Part shown: one piece after another, positions 1-7,525 of the stretch | Position numbering within the stretch: position 1 is the first letter of the stretch | How the letters are laid out: the number at the start of each line of letters is the position of its first letter | Assembly (NCBI GenBank): GCA_025927495.1 | Contig: JAICLH010000007.1 | Coordinates: 1-37,990 of the forward strand | Source of the DNA: Gemmatimonadaceae bacterium | Lineage (GTDB): Bacteria; Gemmatimonadota; Gemmatimonadetes; Gemmatimonadales; Gemmatimonadaceae | Direction of reading: 5' to 3' | Length of the DNA: 37,990 nucleotides | The notes under the pieces: model-generated | The model's input: only the letters and a program-made list of their open reading frames with translations | Databases searched by the model: none | What the model was told of the DNA's origin: nothing | Translations under genes and position numbers: made by a program

Positions 1-2031
1 AGAGCAGCGCGGAGCGCAACCGGTGGGTCCGAATTGGACGAGCTCTGCATCAACACGGTGCGGACGTTGTCCATGGATGCGGTGCAGCAAGCGAACTCGG
101 GGCACCCGGGCACGCCCATGGCGCTGGCGCCGCTCGCCTATCTGCTCTTCACCAAGCATCTGTGCTACGACGCGGCGCGCCCCGACTGGCCCAACCGAGA
201 CCGCTTCGTGCTCTCCTGCGGCCACGCGTCGATGCTCCTCTACAGCGTCCTCTATCTCACCGGATACGACGTAACGCTCGAGGACCTCAAGCACTTCCGT
301 CAATGGGGCAGCAAGACGCCGGGCCATCCCGAGTACGGCCATACGCCGGGCGTCGAGACGACCACCGGTCCGTTAGGCCAAGGCTTCGCCAACGCGGTGG
401 GCATGGCCCTCGCCGAATATCACCTGGCCGCCGAGTTCAACACGCCGGAAGACGCGGTGATCGACCACCGCACCTACGTGGTCGCCAGCGATGGCGATCT
501 GATGGAAGGCATCTCGCACGAGGCCGCGTCCATCGCCGGACACCTCGGATTGGGCAAGCTCATCGTCTGCTACGACGACAACAGCATTACGCTCGACGGC
601 CCTGCCTCACTCTCCATGAGTGACGACACGGGCACGCGCTTCGAGGCCTACGGCTGGAACGTCATCCGCGTGCCGGACGTGAACGACCTGCCGGTGATGG
701 ACCGCGCGCTGGCACAGGCCCGTGATGTGCATGACCGTCCGACGCTGATCATCGTCCGCTCGCACATCGGCTACGGCAGCCCGCACAAACAGGATACGTC
801 CGCGGCCCATGGCGAAGCGTTAGGCGTAGATGAAGTCAAGCTGACCAAAGAGAATCTCGGGTGGCAGTGGCTGGACACGTTCCACGTGCCGCCCGAGGCG
901 CTCGCCGCGTGGCGCGAGGCCGGCAAGCGCGGCGCGTCGCTCCGCACCGACTGGGAACGCCGCCGCGATGCTTGGGCGGGCCGTCGCCCCGACTCGGCGC
1001 GCGAGCGCACGCGCCGGCTCGAGCGCAAGCTGCCCGACGGATGGCGCTCCGCGCTGCCGACGTTCCAGCCTAACGAGAAGGGCATCGCCACGCGCGCCGC
1101 GTCCAACGCGGTGATCAACGCGCTCGGCCCCAAGATTCCGGAGCTCGTGGGCGGCGCCGCCGACCTGTCCACGTCCACGAAGACCATCATCAGCGCCAGC
1201 GAGCGTCTCGAGCGCGATACGCCGCGGGGACGCAATCTGTTTTATGGTGTGCGCGAGCACGCCATGGCCGCGATCATGAACGGGATGTACGTGCACGGCG
1301 GGATCATTCCGTTCGGCGGCACGTTCCTCATCTTCTCCGATTACATGCGACCGCCCACACGGCTCGCCGCGCTCATGAAGATCCGCCCCATCTACGTGTT
1401 CACGCACGACTCGGTCGGACTCGGCGAAGACGGACCAACGCACCAGCCGATCGAGCAGTTGGCGGCGCTGCGCGCCATTCCCAACATGACGGTGTTCCGG
1501 CCGGCGGATGCCGCCGAAACCGCCGAGGCCTGGGCTGCGGCGCTCGAGATGACGTCGGGTCCGGTGGCGCTTGCGCTCACCCGACAGAACGTGCCGATCC
1601 TGGACCGTACACGCTATGCGGCCGCGTCGGGCGTCGCCCGCGGCGCGTATGTTCTGTCGGACGGCGACGGCGATGGAACACCGGATGTGATCCTTCTGGG
1701 CAGCGGCTCGGAGGTGCACATTCTTCTGGCGGCGCAGGAAACGTTGCTCGGCGCCGGCATCCGCGCACGCGTGGTGAGTGTGCCGAGCATCGAGCGGTTC
1801 TTTGCGCAGCCGGTAACGTACCGTGACCAGGTATTACCGCGCACGACGCATCATCGCATCGCCATGGAAGCGGCGAGCCCGCAACCGTGGTATCGGCTCG
1901 TGGGCGATTCGGGCGTCGTGATCGGCTTGGAGCGCTTCGGCGCGTCGGCGCCGTACGAGCGGATCTACCGCGAGCTTGGCCTAACGGCGGAGCACGTGGT
2001 GTCCGCGGCGCGCGCGATGCTGAATCGCTGA
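1..2031 (+). CDS. tkt: Transketolase (5' partial)
   Basis: Thiamine-diphosphate enzyme of the non-oxidative pentose phosphate pathway that moves two-carbon units between sugar phosphates in the cytoplasm. The track ORF begins at a TTG (34), but the frame is open to base 1 and the residues before it show no clear start, so the true start probably lies upstream. Visible family motifs, numbered from the TTG, are SGHPGTPM near residue 22, [12 protein letters not shown] near 106, the ThDP/metal motif SDGDLMEG near 152, and the second-domain signature [16 protein letters not shown] near 454. The length of at least 665 residues is normal for bacterial Tkt. It heads an operon with tal only 18 bp downstream. 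The identification is secure; only the 5' boundary is uncertain. Confidence 0.95.
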   Translation, partial: RAARSATGGSELDELCINTVRTLSMDAVQQANSGHPGTPMALAPLAYLLFTKHLCYDAARPDWPNRDRFVLSCGHASMLLYSVLYLTGYDVTLEDLKHFRQWGSKTPGHPEYGHTPGVETTTGPLGQGFANAVGMALAEYHLAAEFNTPEDAVIDHRTYVVASDGDLMEGISHEAASIAGHLGLGKLIVCYDDNSITLDGPASLSMSDDTGTRFEAYGWNVIRVPDVNDLPVMDRALAQARDVHDRPTLIIVRSHIGYGSPHKQDTSAAHGEALGVDEVKLTKENLGWQWLDTFHVPPEALAAWREAGKRGASLRTDWERRRDAWAGRRPDSARERTRRLERKLPDGWRSALPTFQPNEKGIATRAASNAVINALGPKIPELVGGAADLSTSTKTIISASERLERDTPRGRNLFYGVREHAMAAIMNGMYVHGGIIPFGGTFLIFSDYMRPPTRLAALMKIRPIYVFTHDSVGLGEDGPTHQPIEQLAALRAIPNMTVFRPADAAETAEAWAAALEMTSGPVALALTRQNVPILDRTRYAAASGVARGAYVLSDGDGDGTPDVILLGSGSEVHILLAAQETLLGAGIRARVVSVPSIERFFAQPVTYRDQVLPRTTHHRIAMEAASPQPWYRLVGDSGVVIGLERFGASAPYERIYRELGLTAEHVVSAARAMLNR

Positions 2032-2049
2032 CGACTAACGGGAGGATCG

Positions 2050-3177
2050 ATGACTACCGTCCATACGACGAGCAAGATGATGGCGCTTCTCGCCCTCGGG
2101 CAGAGCGTCTGGCTGGACTACCTGCGGCGCGACATGATCCAGAGCGGCGACCTCGCCGCGCGCGTCGCCGACGGACTACGCGGCATGACCTCGAATCCGA
2201 GCATCTTCGAGAGCGCGATCGCCGGCAGCAAGGACTACGATGCAGCATTCGGACGTCCCGAGATCCGCGCCAAATCGGATGCCGACGCGTTCGAGGCGAT
2301 CGCGGTAGAAGATGTGCAGATGGCCGCCGATGTCTTCCGCACCGTCTACGACTCCACCGACGGCGCCGACGGATTCGTGTCGATCGAGGTGAGCCCGTCG
2401 CTGGCGCGCGATACGCAGGGATCGTTGAATGAAGCGCGACGCCTGTGGCGCGAGGTCGGGCGCCCGAACGTCATGATCAAGATCCCCGGCACGCGCGAAG
2501 GATGGCCCGCCATCGAGCAAGCGCTCGAGGAAGGCATCAACATCAACATCACGCTGCTGTTCTCGGTCGAGCACTACAAGGCAGTGGCCGAGGCGTACCT
2601 CAACGCGATGGAAGCGCGCATCGCCCGGCGCCAGCCGGTGAACCGTGTGGCCAGCGTGGCGTCGTTCTTCGTGAGCCGTGTGGACACCGAGGTCGACAAG
2701 CGGCTCGAGAAACTGGGTGGCACCGCGACGTCATTGTTAGGCCAGGCGGCCATCGCCAACGCGAAGCTGGCCTACGAGCTGTTCGGCGAGTTGTTCAGCG
2801 GACCGCGCTGGACGAAGATTCGCGACGCCGGAGCGCGCGTGCAGCGGCCGCTCTGGGCGAGCACGAGCACCAAGAATCCGCGCTACGGCGATGTCCGCTA
2901 CCTCGAGGGCCTCATCGGACCGGAGACGATCAACACCGTTCCGCCCGAAACGCTGCAGTTGTTCGAGGAGCACGGCGTGGTGCGCCGCACGCTGACGCCG
3001 CGCGCCGATGATGCGCGCGCGACGATGCACCAGGTCGCCGACGCCGGCATCGACTTCGATGACGTCACGCAGACACTGGAAGACGAAGGGATCGAGAAGT
3101 TCGAGGTCTCGTTACGCAAACTGTTAGGCGTGATCGCGGGCAAGCGGCAGGCGCTCGGGGTCGCGTCGCGGGCGTGA
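2050..3177 (+). CDS. tal: Transaldolase (long form)
   Basis: Transfers a dihydroxyacetone unit between sedoheptulose-7-phosphate and glyceraldehyde-3-phosphate, linking the pentose phosphate pathway to glycolysis. The ATG at 2050 follows a good ribosome binding site, GGGAGGA. The 375-residue product is the longer bacterial transaldolase type. Near the N-terminus it has GMTSNPSIFESAI, and the Schiff-base lysine lies in VMIKIPGT at about residue 144. A later block NITLLFSVEHYKAV is also typical. It follows tkt by 18 bp, and its stop overlaps a possible GTG start of the HAD gene. The grouping of tkt, tal, gnd, zwf and rpiA supports the call. Confidence 0.96.
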   Translation: MTTVHTTSKMMALLALGQSVWLDYLRRDMIQSGDLAARVADGLRGMTSNPSIFESAIAGSKDYDAAFGRPEIRAKSDADAFEAIAVEDVQMAADVFRTVYDSTDGADGFVSIEVSPSLARDTQGSLNEARRLWREVGRPNVMIKIPGTREGWPAIEQALEEGININITLLFSVEHYKAVAEAYLNAMEARIARRQPVNRVASVASFFVSRVDTEVDKRLEKLGGTATSLLGQAAIANAKLAYELFGELFSGPRWTKIRDAGARVQRPLWASTSTKNPRYGDVRYLEGLIGPETINTVPPETLQLFEEHGVVRRTLTPRADDARATMHQVADAGIDFDDVTQTLEDEGIEKFEVSLRKLLGVIAGKRQALGVASRA

Positions 3178-3809
3178 CGGCATCTCGCGCGATGCGCGAC
3201 GACGGCATCACGCACGTGTTCTTCGACGTCGGCGGTGTGTTGGGCACTCCCGGCTGGTGCACCGCCGATCGCGCCGAAGCAGCGAAGCATTTCGGCTATG
3301 ACCCGACGGAGGCCGAGCACCGGCACGATGCCGTCGTCGGCGCCTGGGAAACCGGCGCCATGACGATGGACGAGTACCTGGACCACACCGTGTTCGCCCA
3401 ACCGCGGGACTTCACGCGCGATGCGTTCACCGCGTTCATGCGGAGCCGCAGCGTGGCCAACGCCGACACGATCGCGTTGGCGCGCTCGCTCGCCGGCACG
3501 GGCCGGTATCACATGGTCACGCTGAACAACGAGTCGGAGGCGCTCAACGTCTACCGCATCGCATGCTTCGGGCTCACGGACATCTTCGACGCGTTCCTGT
3601 CGTCGTGCTGGTTAGGCGTGTCCAAGCCCGCGCGGCGCGCGTACCAGCTGGCGCTCGCGCTCACGCAAGCGCCGCCGGCGCGCAGCGTGTTCATCGACGA
3701 CCGTGAGGAGAACCTCGAGCCGGCGCGCGACGCCGGCCTCCACACCATCCACTTCACGTCGGCCTCCGACCTCCGGACGGCGCTCGGCGCGTTAGGCATT
3801 AACTTTTGA
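3174..3809 (+). CDS. HAD-superfamily hydrolase
   Basis: Predicted cytoplasmic phosphatase or related hydrolase of the haloacid dehalogenase superfamily; the substrate is unknown. Motif I is FFDVGGVLGT near residue 16, where the usual second aspartate of DxD is glycine, as in some IA-type members. Motif II is TLNN, motif III the lysine in VSKPARRAY, and motif IV the acidic pair in VFIDDREEN. The ORF opens at a GTG that overlaps the tal stop as GTGA, which would allow coupling; ATG 3192 is an alternative start closer to motif I. Its position inside the pentose phosphate operon suggests a sugar-phosphate or damaged-metabolite substrate, which is only an inference. Confidence 0.85.
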   Translation: MTASRAMRDDGITHVFFDVGGVLGTPGWCTADRAEAAKHFGYDPTEAEHRHDAVVGAWETGAMTMDEYLDHTVFAQPRDFTRDAFTAFMRSRSVANADTIALARSLAGTGRYHMVTLNNESEALNVYRIACFGLTDIFDAFLSSCWLGVSKPARRAYQLALALTQAPPARSVFIDDREENLEPARDAGLHTIHFTSASDLRTALGALGINF

Positions 3810-3823
3810 GCGGACCTGGAACT

Positions 3824-4723
3824 ATGCGATTGGCCATGATCGGACTCGGCCGCATGGGCGGCAACATGACGCGACGGCTCCTCGGCGCCAAACACGAGGT
3901 CGTCGCCTTCGACCGCAGCGCGGACGTGGTGAAAGAGCTGGCTGGGTTAGGCGCGATCGCCGCCACATCGCTGGCCGACGTGTGCGCCAAGCTCTCGGCT
4001 CCGCGCGTCGTGTGGATCATGGTGCCCGCCGGCAAACCCGTGGACGACACCATCGCCCAGCTCCTGCCGCACCTCGCCGCCGGCGACATCATCATCGACG
4101 GCGGCAACTCCAACTTCCATGACACCGTGCGCCGCGGCGGCGAGCTCCGCGCGAAAGGCATCGCGTTCGTCGACTCCGGCACGAGCGGCGGTGTGTGGGG
4201 CCTGGAGAACGGATACTGCCTCATGGTCGGCGGCGAGGACAAAGCCGTGTCGGTGTGCGAGCCCATCTTCACGGCGCTCGCGCCGCAGGATGGCTATGCC
4301 CACGTTGGCCCAACGGGCAGTGGACACTACGTGAAGATGGTGCACAACGGCATCGAATACGGCTTGCTGCAAGCCTTCGCCGAAGGCTTCGAGATCTTGC
4401 ACGCTTCCAAAGAGTTCGACGTCGACCTGCACCAGGTGGCCGCGGTGTGGAACCACGGCAGCGTGGTCCGCTCGTGGATCAACGAGCTGGCCGAGTCGGC
4501 GTTCTCACGCGATCCGTCGCTCAAGGATTTGCGCGGATACGTGGATGATTCCGGCGAAGGCCGCTGGACGGTACAGGAAGCCATCGACCTCGACGTCCCG
4601 GCACCGGTGATCACGCTGTCGCTGCTCACGCGCCTGCGTTCGCGGCAATCGGAGTCGTTCGGCGCCAAAGTGATCGCGGCTTTACGCCACGAGTTCGGCG
4701 GACACGCCGTGCACACCGCATGA
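3824..4723 (+). CDS. gnd: 6-phosphogluconate dehydrogenase, decarboxylating, short form
   Basis: Oxidatively decarboxylates 6-phosphogluconate to ribulose-5-phosphate. ATG 3824 is preferred over the upstream TTG (3806) because it places the Rossmann motif IGLGRMGGNM at residue 6, as is normal. Other signatures are DGGNSNFHDT, the substrate loop GTSGGVWGLENGYCLMVGG, and the catalytic KMVHNGIEYG. At 299 residues it belongs to the short class found in many Gram-positives and other bacteria, not the 470-residue E. coli class. The acidic residue after strand beta-2 (AFDRS) could favour NAD, but the following arginine leaves this unclear. Its stop overlaps the zwf start (ATGA). Confidence 0.95.
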   Translation: MRLAMIGLGRMGGNMTRRLLGAKHEVVAFDRSADVVKELAGLGAIAATSLADVCAKLSAPRVVWIMVPAGKPVDDTIAQLLPHLAAGDIIIDGGNSNFHDTVRRGGELRAKGIAFVDSGTSGGVWGLENGYCLMVGGEDKAVSVCEPIFTALAPQDGYAHVGPTGSGHYVKMVHNGIEYGLLQAFAEGFEILHASKEFDVDLHQVAAVWNHGSVVRSWINELAESAFSRDPSLKDLRGYVDDSGEGRWTVQEAIDLDVPAPVITLSLLTRLRSRQSESFGAKVIAALRHEFGGHAVHTA

Positions 4724-6285
4724 GCACGACGCCGATTGTTGCACCGGCCACGCTCGCGCGGGAGCATATCGTCGAGCCGTCGATGCGCAAGGCCGCACGG
4801 TGCGCGATGGTCATCTTAGGCGCCGGCGGCGATCTCACGCGGCGTAAGCTCATGCCCGCGCTCGCGCATCTGGCGTGCGACGGCCTCCTCGACCCCGAGT
4901 CGATCATCGTCGGCGTTGGGCGCGACAACTACACGGACGATTCCTATCGATCCGCCATGGGCGAGGCGCTCAAGCACTCGGACGAGATCAAGGTCACCGA
5001 TGGCCCGGCTCTCGACAAATTCCTCGGCATGCTGCGATTCGTGCGCGGTGATCTCAAGGCCGCCGAGACCTACAAGTCAGTCACGCAGCGCGTGTCGGAA
5101 TTCGAGGGCGTCGACGACAGCGAAGCGGGGCGGCTGATCTACCTCGCGATTCCGCCCAGCCTGTATCCCGATGCCGCCAAGCGCGTGTCGGAGAGCGGTC
5201 TCGTGCCGCGTACGGTGCGCGACGACAAGAAGTGGGCGCGCATCGTGATCGAAAAACCGTTTGGCCGTGACCTCGACAGCGCGCGATCGCTCGACAAGCT
5301 GCTGCTGTCGCTCTTTTCCGAGCAACAAATCTACCGCATCGATCACTACCTCGGCAAGGAAACCGTCCAGAACATTCTGGTGCTCCGGTTCGCCAACTCG
5401 ATTTTCGAGCCGGTGTGGAACAGGAACTACGTGCACCACGTACAGATCACCGCCGCCGAGACAGTGGGAGTGGAACACCGCGCATCGTACTACGAGGAGT
5501 CCGGTGTGATCCGCGACATGTTCCAGAACCACCTGATGCAGCTGCTCACGCTCACCGCGATGGAGCCGCCGAACGCATTCGACGCCGACGCCGTCCGCGG
5601 CGAGAAGGCAAAAGTACTCGGTGCGATTCATCCGGTGGCGCCCGAAGATGCGGACGACATCTCGGTGATCGGCCAGTATGACGCGGGGGAAGTGAACGGC
5701 GAGCACGTGCCGGCGTATCGCGACGAACCCGGCGTCGCCAAAGAGTCGCGCGTGCCCACGTATGCGGCCATCCGCTTCACCGTCGACAACTGGCGCTGGC
5801 ACGGTGTGCCGTTCTTCCTGCGATCGGGCAAACGGCTCGCCAAGCACGCGACGGAAATCGCGGTGCAGTTCAAGGAGCCGCCGCACTCGCTCTTCCGTAC
5901 GCGCGACGGGCAGCGTCTCGAGCGCAACGTGCTCGTGATGCGCATCCAACCCGACGAAGGCATTTCGTTGCGGTTCGAGGTGAAGGTGCCCGGCGTGGAC
6001 GTGCAGATGGCGCCCGTGCGCATGGTGTTCAATTACGCGGACGCGTACGGCACGAGCTCACACCCCGCCTACGAGACGCTGCTGCTCGACTGCATGTTGG
6101 GCGACGCGACGCTGTTCGCGCGGTGGGACGAGGTGGAGGCGTCGTGGCGGATCATCGATCCGATCATCGAAGGCTGGAAGAACCCGAACCTCATCAAGCT
6201 GCCCAACTACACCTCCGGCACGTGGGGTCCGTCGGCCGCCGACACGCTCGTCGCCCGCGACGGCGCGGAGTGGCGCGAGCCGTGA
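4720..6285 (+). CDS. zwf: Glucose-6-phosphate 1-dehydrogenase
   Basis: Oxidises glucose-6-phosphate to 6-phosphogluconolactone and yields reduced nicotinamide nucleotide; it is the entry step of the oxidative pentose phosphate branch. The 521-residue protein has the nucleotide-binding GAGGDLTRRKLMPAL near residue 33 and the active-site signature RIDHYLGKETVQN near 206, which contains the catalytic histidine and substrate lysine. Later blocks such as VPFFLRSGKRL and IQPDEGISLRFEVK are typical. The start ATG overlaps the gnd stop and the stop overlaps the GTG start of rpiA, so translation is likely coupled on both sides. No 6-phosphogluconolactonase gene is visible in this window. Confidence 0.97.
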   Translation: MSTTPIVAPATLAREHIVEPSMRKAARCAMVILGAGGDLTRRKLMPALAHLACDGLLDPESIIVGVGRDNYTDDSYRSAMGEALKHSDEIKVTDGPALDKFLGMLRFVRGDLKAAETYKSVTQRVSEFEGVDDSEAGRLIYLAIPPSLYPDAAKRVSESGLVPRTVRDDKKWARIVIEKPFGRDLDSARSLDKLLLSLFSEQQIYRIDHYLGKETVQNILVLRFANSIFEPVWNRNYVHHVQITAAETVGVEHRASYYEESGVIRDMFQNHLMQLLTLTAMEPPNAFDADAVRGEKAKVLGAIHPVAPEDADDISVIGQYDAGEVNGEHVPAYRDEPGVAKESRVPTYAAIRFTVDNWRWHGVPFFLRSGKRLAKHATEIAVQFKEPPHSLFRTRDGQRLERNVLVMRIQPDEGISLRFEVKVPGVDVQMAPVRMVFNYADAYGTSSHPAYETLLLDCMLGDATLFARWDEVEASWRIIDPIIEGWKNPNLIKLPNYTSGTWGPSAADTLVARDGAEWREP

Positions 6286-6998
6286 TCGACCCGCGCGCGG
6301 CCGCCAAGCGCGACGCGGCGGTGCGCGCCGTGGACGCTGTGCAGCCGGGCATGGTCGTCGGGTTAGGCACGGGGAGCACCGCCGCGTTCGCCATCGAAGA
6401 GATCGGGCGCCGCGTGGCCGCGCGCGCGCTGCACGACATCGTCGGCATCCCGACATCCAATGCGTCGCATCGTCTCGCGCTCGAATGCGGCGTCCCGCTC
6501 ACCACGCTCGAGCGACACCCGAAGGTGGACGTGACCATCGATGGCGCCGACGAGGTCGATCCGGCGGGTCGTGTGCTCAAGGGCGGCGGCGGCGCGCTCC
6601 TGCGCGAGAAGATCGTCGCCACGCGGAGCGCCCGGTGGATCCTCGTGATCGATCCGGCCAAGCTCGTGGCGTACCTCGGCGCGCGCTACCCGCTGCCGGT
6701 CGAGGTGGTCACGTTCGGCTGGGAAGGCCACCTCGATGCCCTCCGCTCGTTAGGCGCCGAGCCCGTGCTCCGGTTAGGCGGCGCCGAGCATCCGTTCGTG
6801 ACGGACGAGGGCCACTACCTCATCGATGCGCGGTTTCCTAACGGAATCGTGGACCCGGACGCCGTGCACCATGCGCTGCGCGAGCGTCCCGGTGTGGTCG
6901 AGACGGGGTTGTTCCTCGGGATGTCGCCGGAGATCGTCGTCGGGCGTCAGGCGGACAGGACAAGACAAAGCCGGACAAGTCCGGATAGTGAGCGATAA
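6282..6998 (+). CDS. rpiA: Ribose-5-phosphate isomerase A
   Basis: Interconverts ribose-5-phosphate and ribulose-5-phosphate. The GTG at 6282 overlaps the zwf stop (GTGA) and gives VIDPRAAAKRDAA, a normal RpiA beginning; the longer track ORF upstream is a shadow of zwf. Family motifs are GLGTGSTAAF near residue 27, TIDGADEVDP near 85, and KGGGGALLREKI near 101. The body ends at MSPEIVVGR, where most family members nearly stop. The last fifteen or so codons (QADRTRQSRTSPDSER) are read from a GGACA-rich inverted repeat, so the C-terminus appears to have been replaced or extended by repeat DNA. This is the last gene of the operon. Confidence 0.95.
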   Translation: MIDPRAAAKRDAAVRAVDAVQPGMVVGLGTGSTAAFAIEEIGRRVAARALHDIVGIPTSNASHRLALECGVPLTTLERHPKVDVTIDGADEVDPAGRVLKGGGGALLREKIVATRSARWILVIDPAKLVAYLGARYPLPVEVVTFGWEGHLDALRSLGAEPVLRLGGAEHPFVTDEGHYLIDARFPNGIVDPDAVHHALRERPGVVETGLFLGMSPEIVVGRQADRTRQSRTSPDSER

Positions 6999-7037
6999 GG
7001 CGGGGATTGTCCGGCCGTGTCCGGCCTTGTCCGCCTT
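6950..7037. repeat. GGACA-rich inverted repeat between convergent genes
   Basis: The left part (GGCGGACAGGACAAG, then GCCGGACAAG) and the right part (TTGTCCGGCC, GTGTCCGGCC, TTGTCCGCC) are imperfect reverse complements. The block covers the rpiA 3' end and reaches the 3' end of the convergent TraR-like gene. It could fold as a long imperfect hairpin and act as a two-way transcription barrier. A related block lies at 7387-7525. Confidence 0.7.
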
Positions 7038-7386
7038 AACAGGTCCTCGCCCACGGGATCAAGTCCAACCGCTCGTACGCAATCGGTTCACCCGTCTTCT
7101 CGCACCGGCCGTACTCGTCGGGACGGTGATACAGCCGCTCCAGCGCCGCGTCGATTTCCTCCAACTCGAGCGTTTGCCGGGCCGCGTTCGACGCATCCAA
7201 CTCCTGGTCTTCCGTGTCGGTTCCCAGATCGGCCAGGTGCACCGGCGCCGACGACAGCTCGCCCGACTCGTCGCGCAGCGATCGCGACGTCTGGGCATGA
7301 TAGCGCGCGAGATCACGCGTCACGCGCTCGCGCTCCTCGAGCAGTCGCACGCGAAAGTGTTCCAGTTGGGCCTTCGTGAATGCCAT
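7036..7386 (-). CDS. TraR/DksA-family protein with reduced zinc finger
   Basis: Small coiled-coil protein of the TraR/DksA family, whose members bind the RNA polymerase secondary channel. The internal ATG at 7386 is chosen because MAFTKAQLEHFRVRL is a typical family start; the ORF-track extension reads repeat DNA. Residues of about 5-40 form the first helix, the acidic tip region holds LGTDTEDQELD, and the second helix holds LELEEIDAALERL. The C-terminal zinc finger is incomplete: it shows CEKTG and a final TC immediately before TAA, so only two of the usual four cysteines remain. The CxxT arrangement resembles zinc-independent DksA2-type paralogues. It is flanked on both sides by GGACA repeats. 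Confidence 0.85.
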   Translation of the reverse strand: MAFTKAQLEHFRVRLLEERERVTRDLARYHAQTSRSLRDESGELSSAPVHLADLGTDTEDQELDASNAARQTLELEEIDAALERLYHRPDEYGRCEKTGEPIAYERLDLIPWARTC

Positions 7387-7525
7387 AGAGCGGACAATGC
7401 TAGACAGGGTCTGACAAGGCCGGAGCCTCAAGAGTGGTTAGTTGCGCGGCAAAGCTTGAGCCAGAAACCCTCTCTGTCCGCCACTGTCCGGACTTGTCCC
7501 GCCCTGTCTTGACTTGTCCGCCGTT
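7387..7525. repeat. Second GGACA/TGTCC-rich inverted repeat block
   Basis: Between the TraR-like start and the glucoamylase 3' end. The left side carries GCGGACAATG, AGACAGGG and TGACAAGGCCGG; the right side carries CTGTCCGCC, ACTGTCCGG, TTGTCCC and CTTGTCCGCC. The units resemble those of block 6950-7037 in opposite orientations. No gene is seen here. Any promoter of the TraR-like gene must lie within or next to this repeat. Confidence 0.65.
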
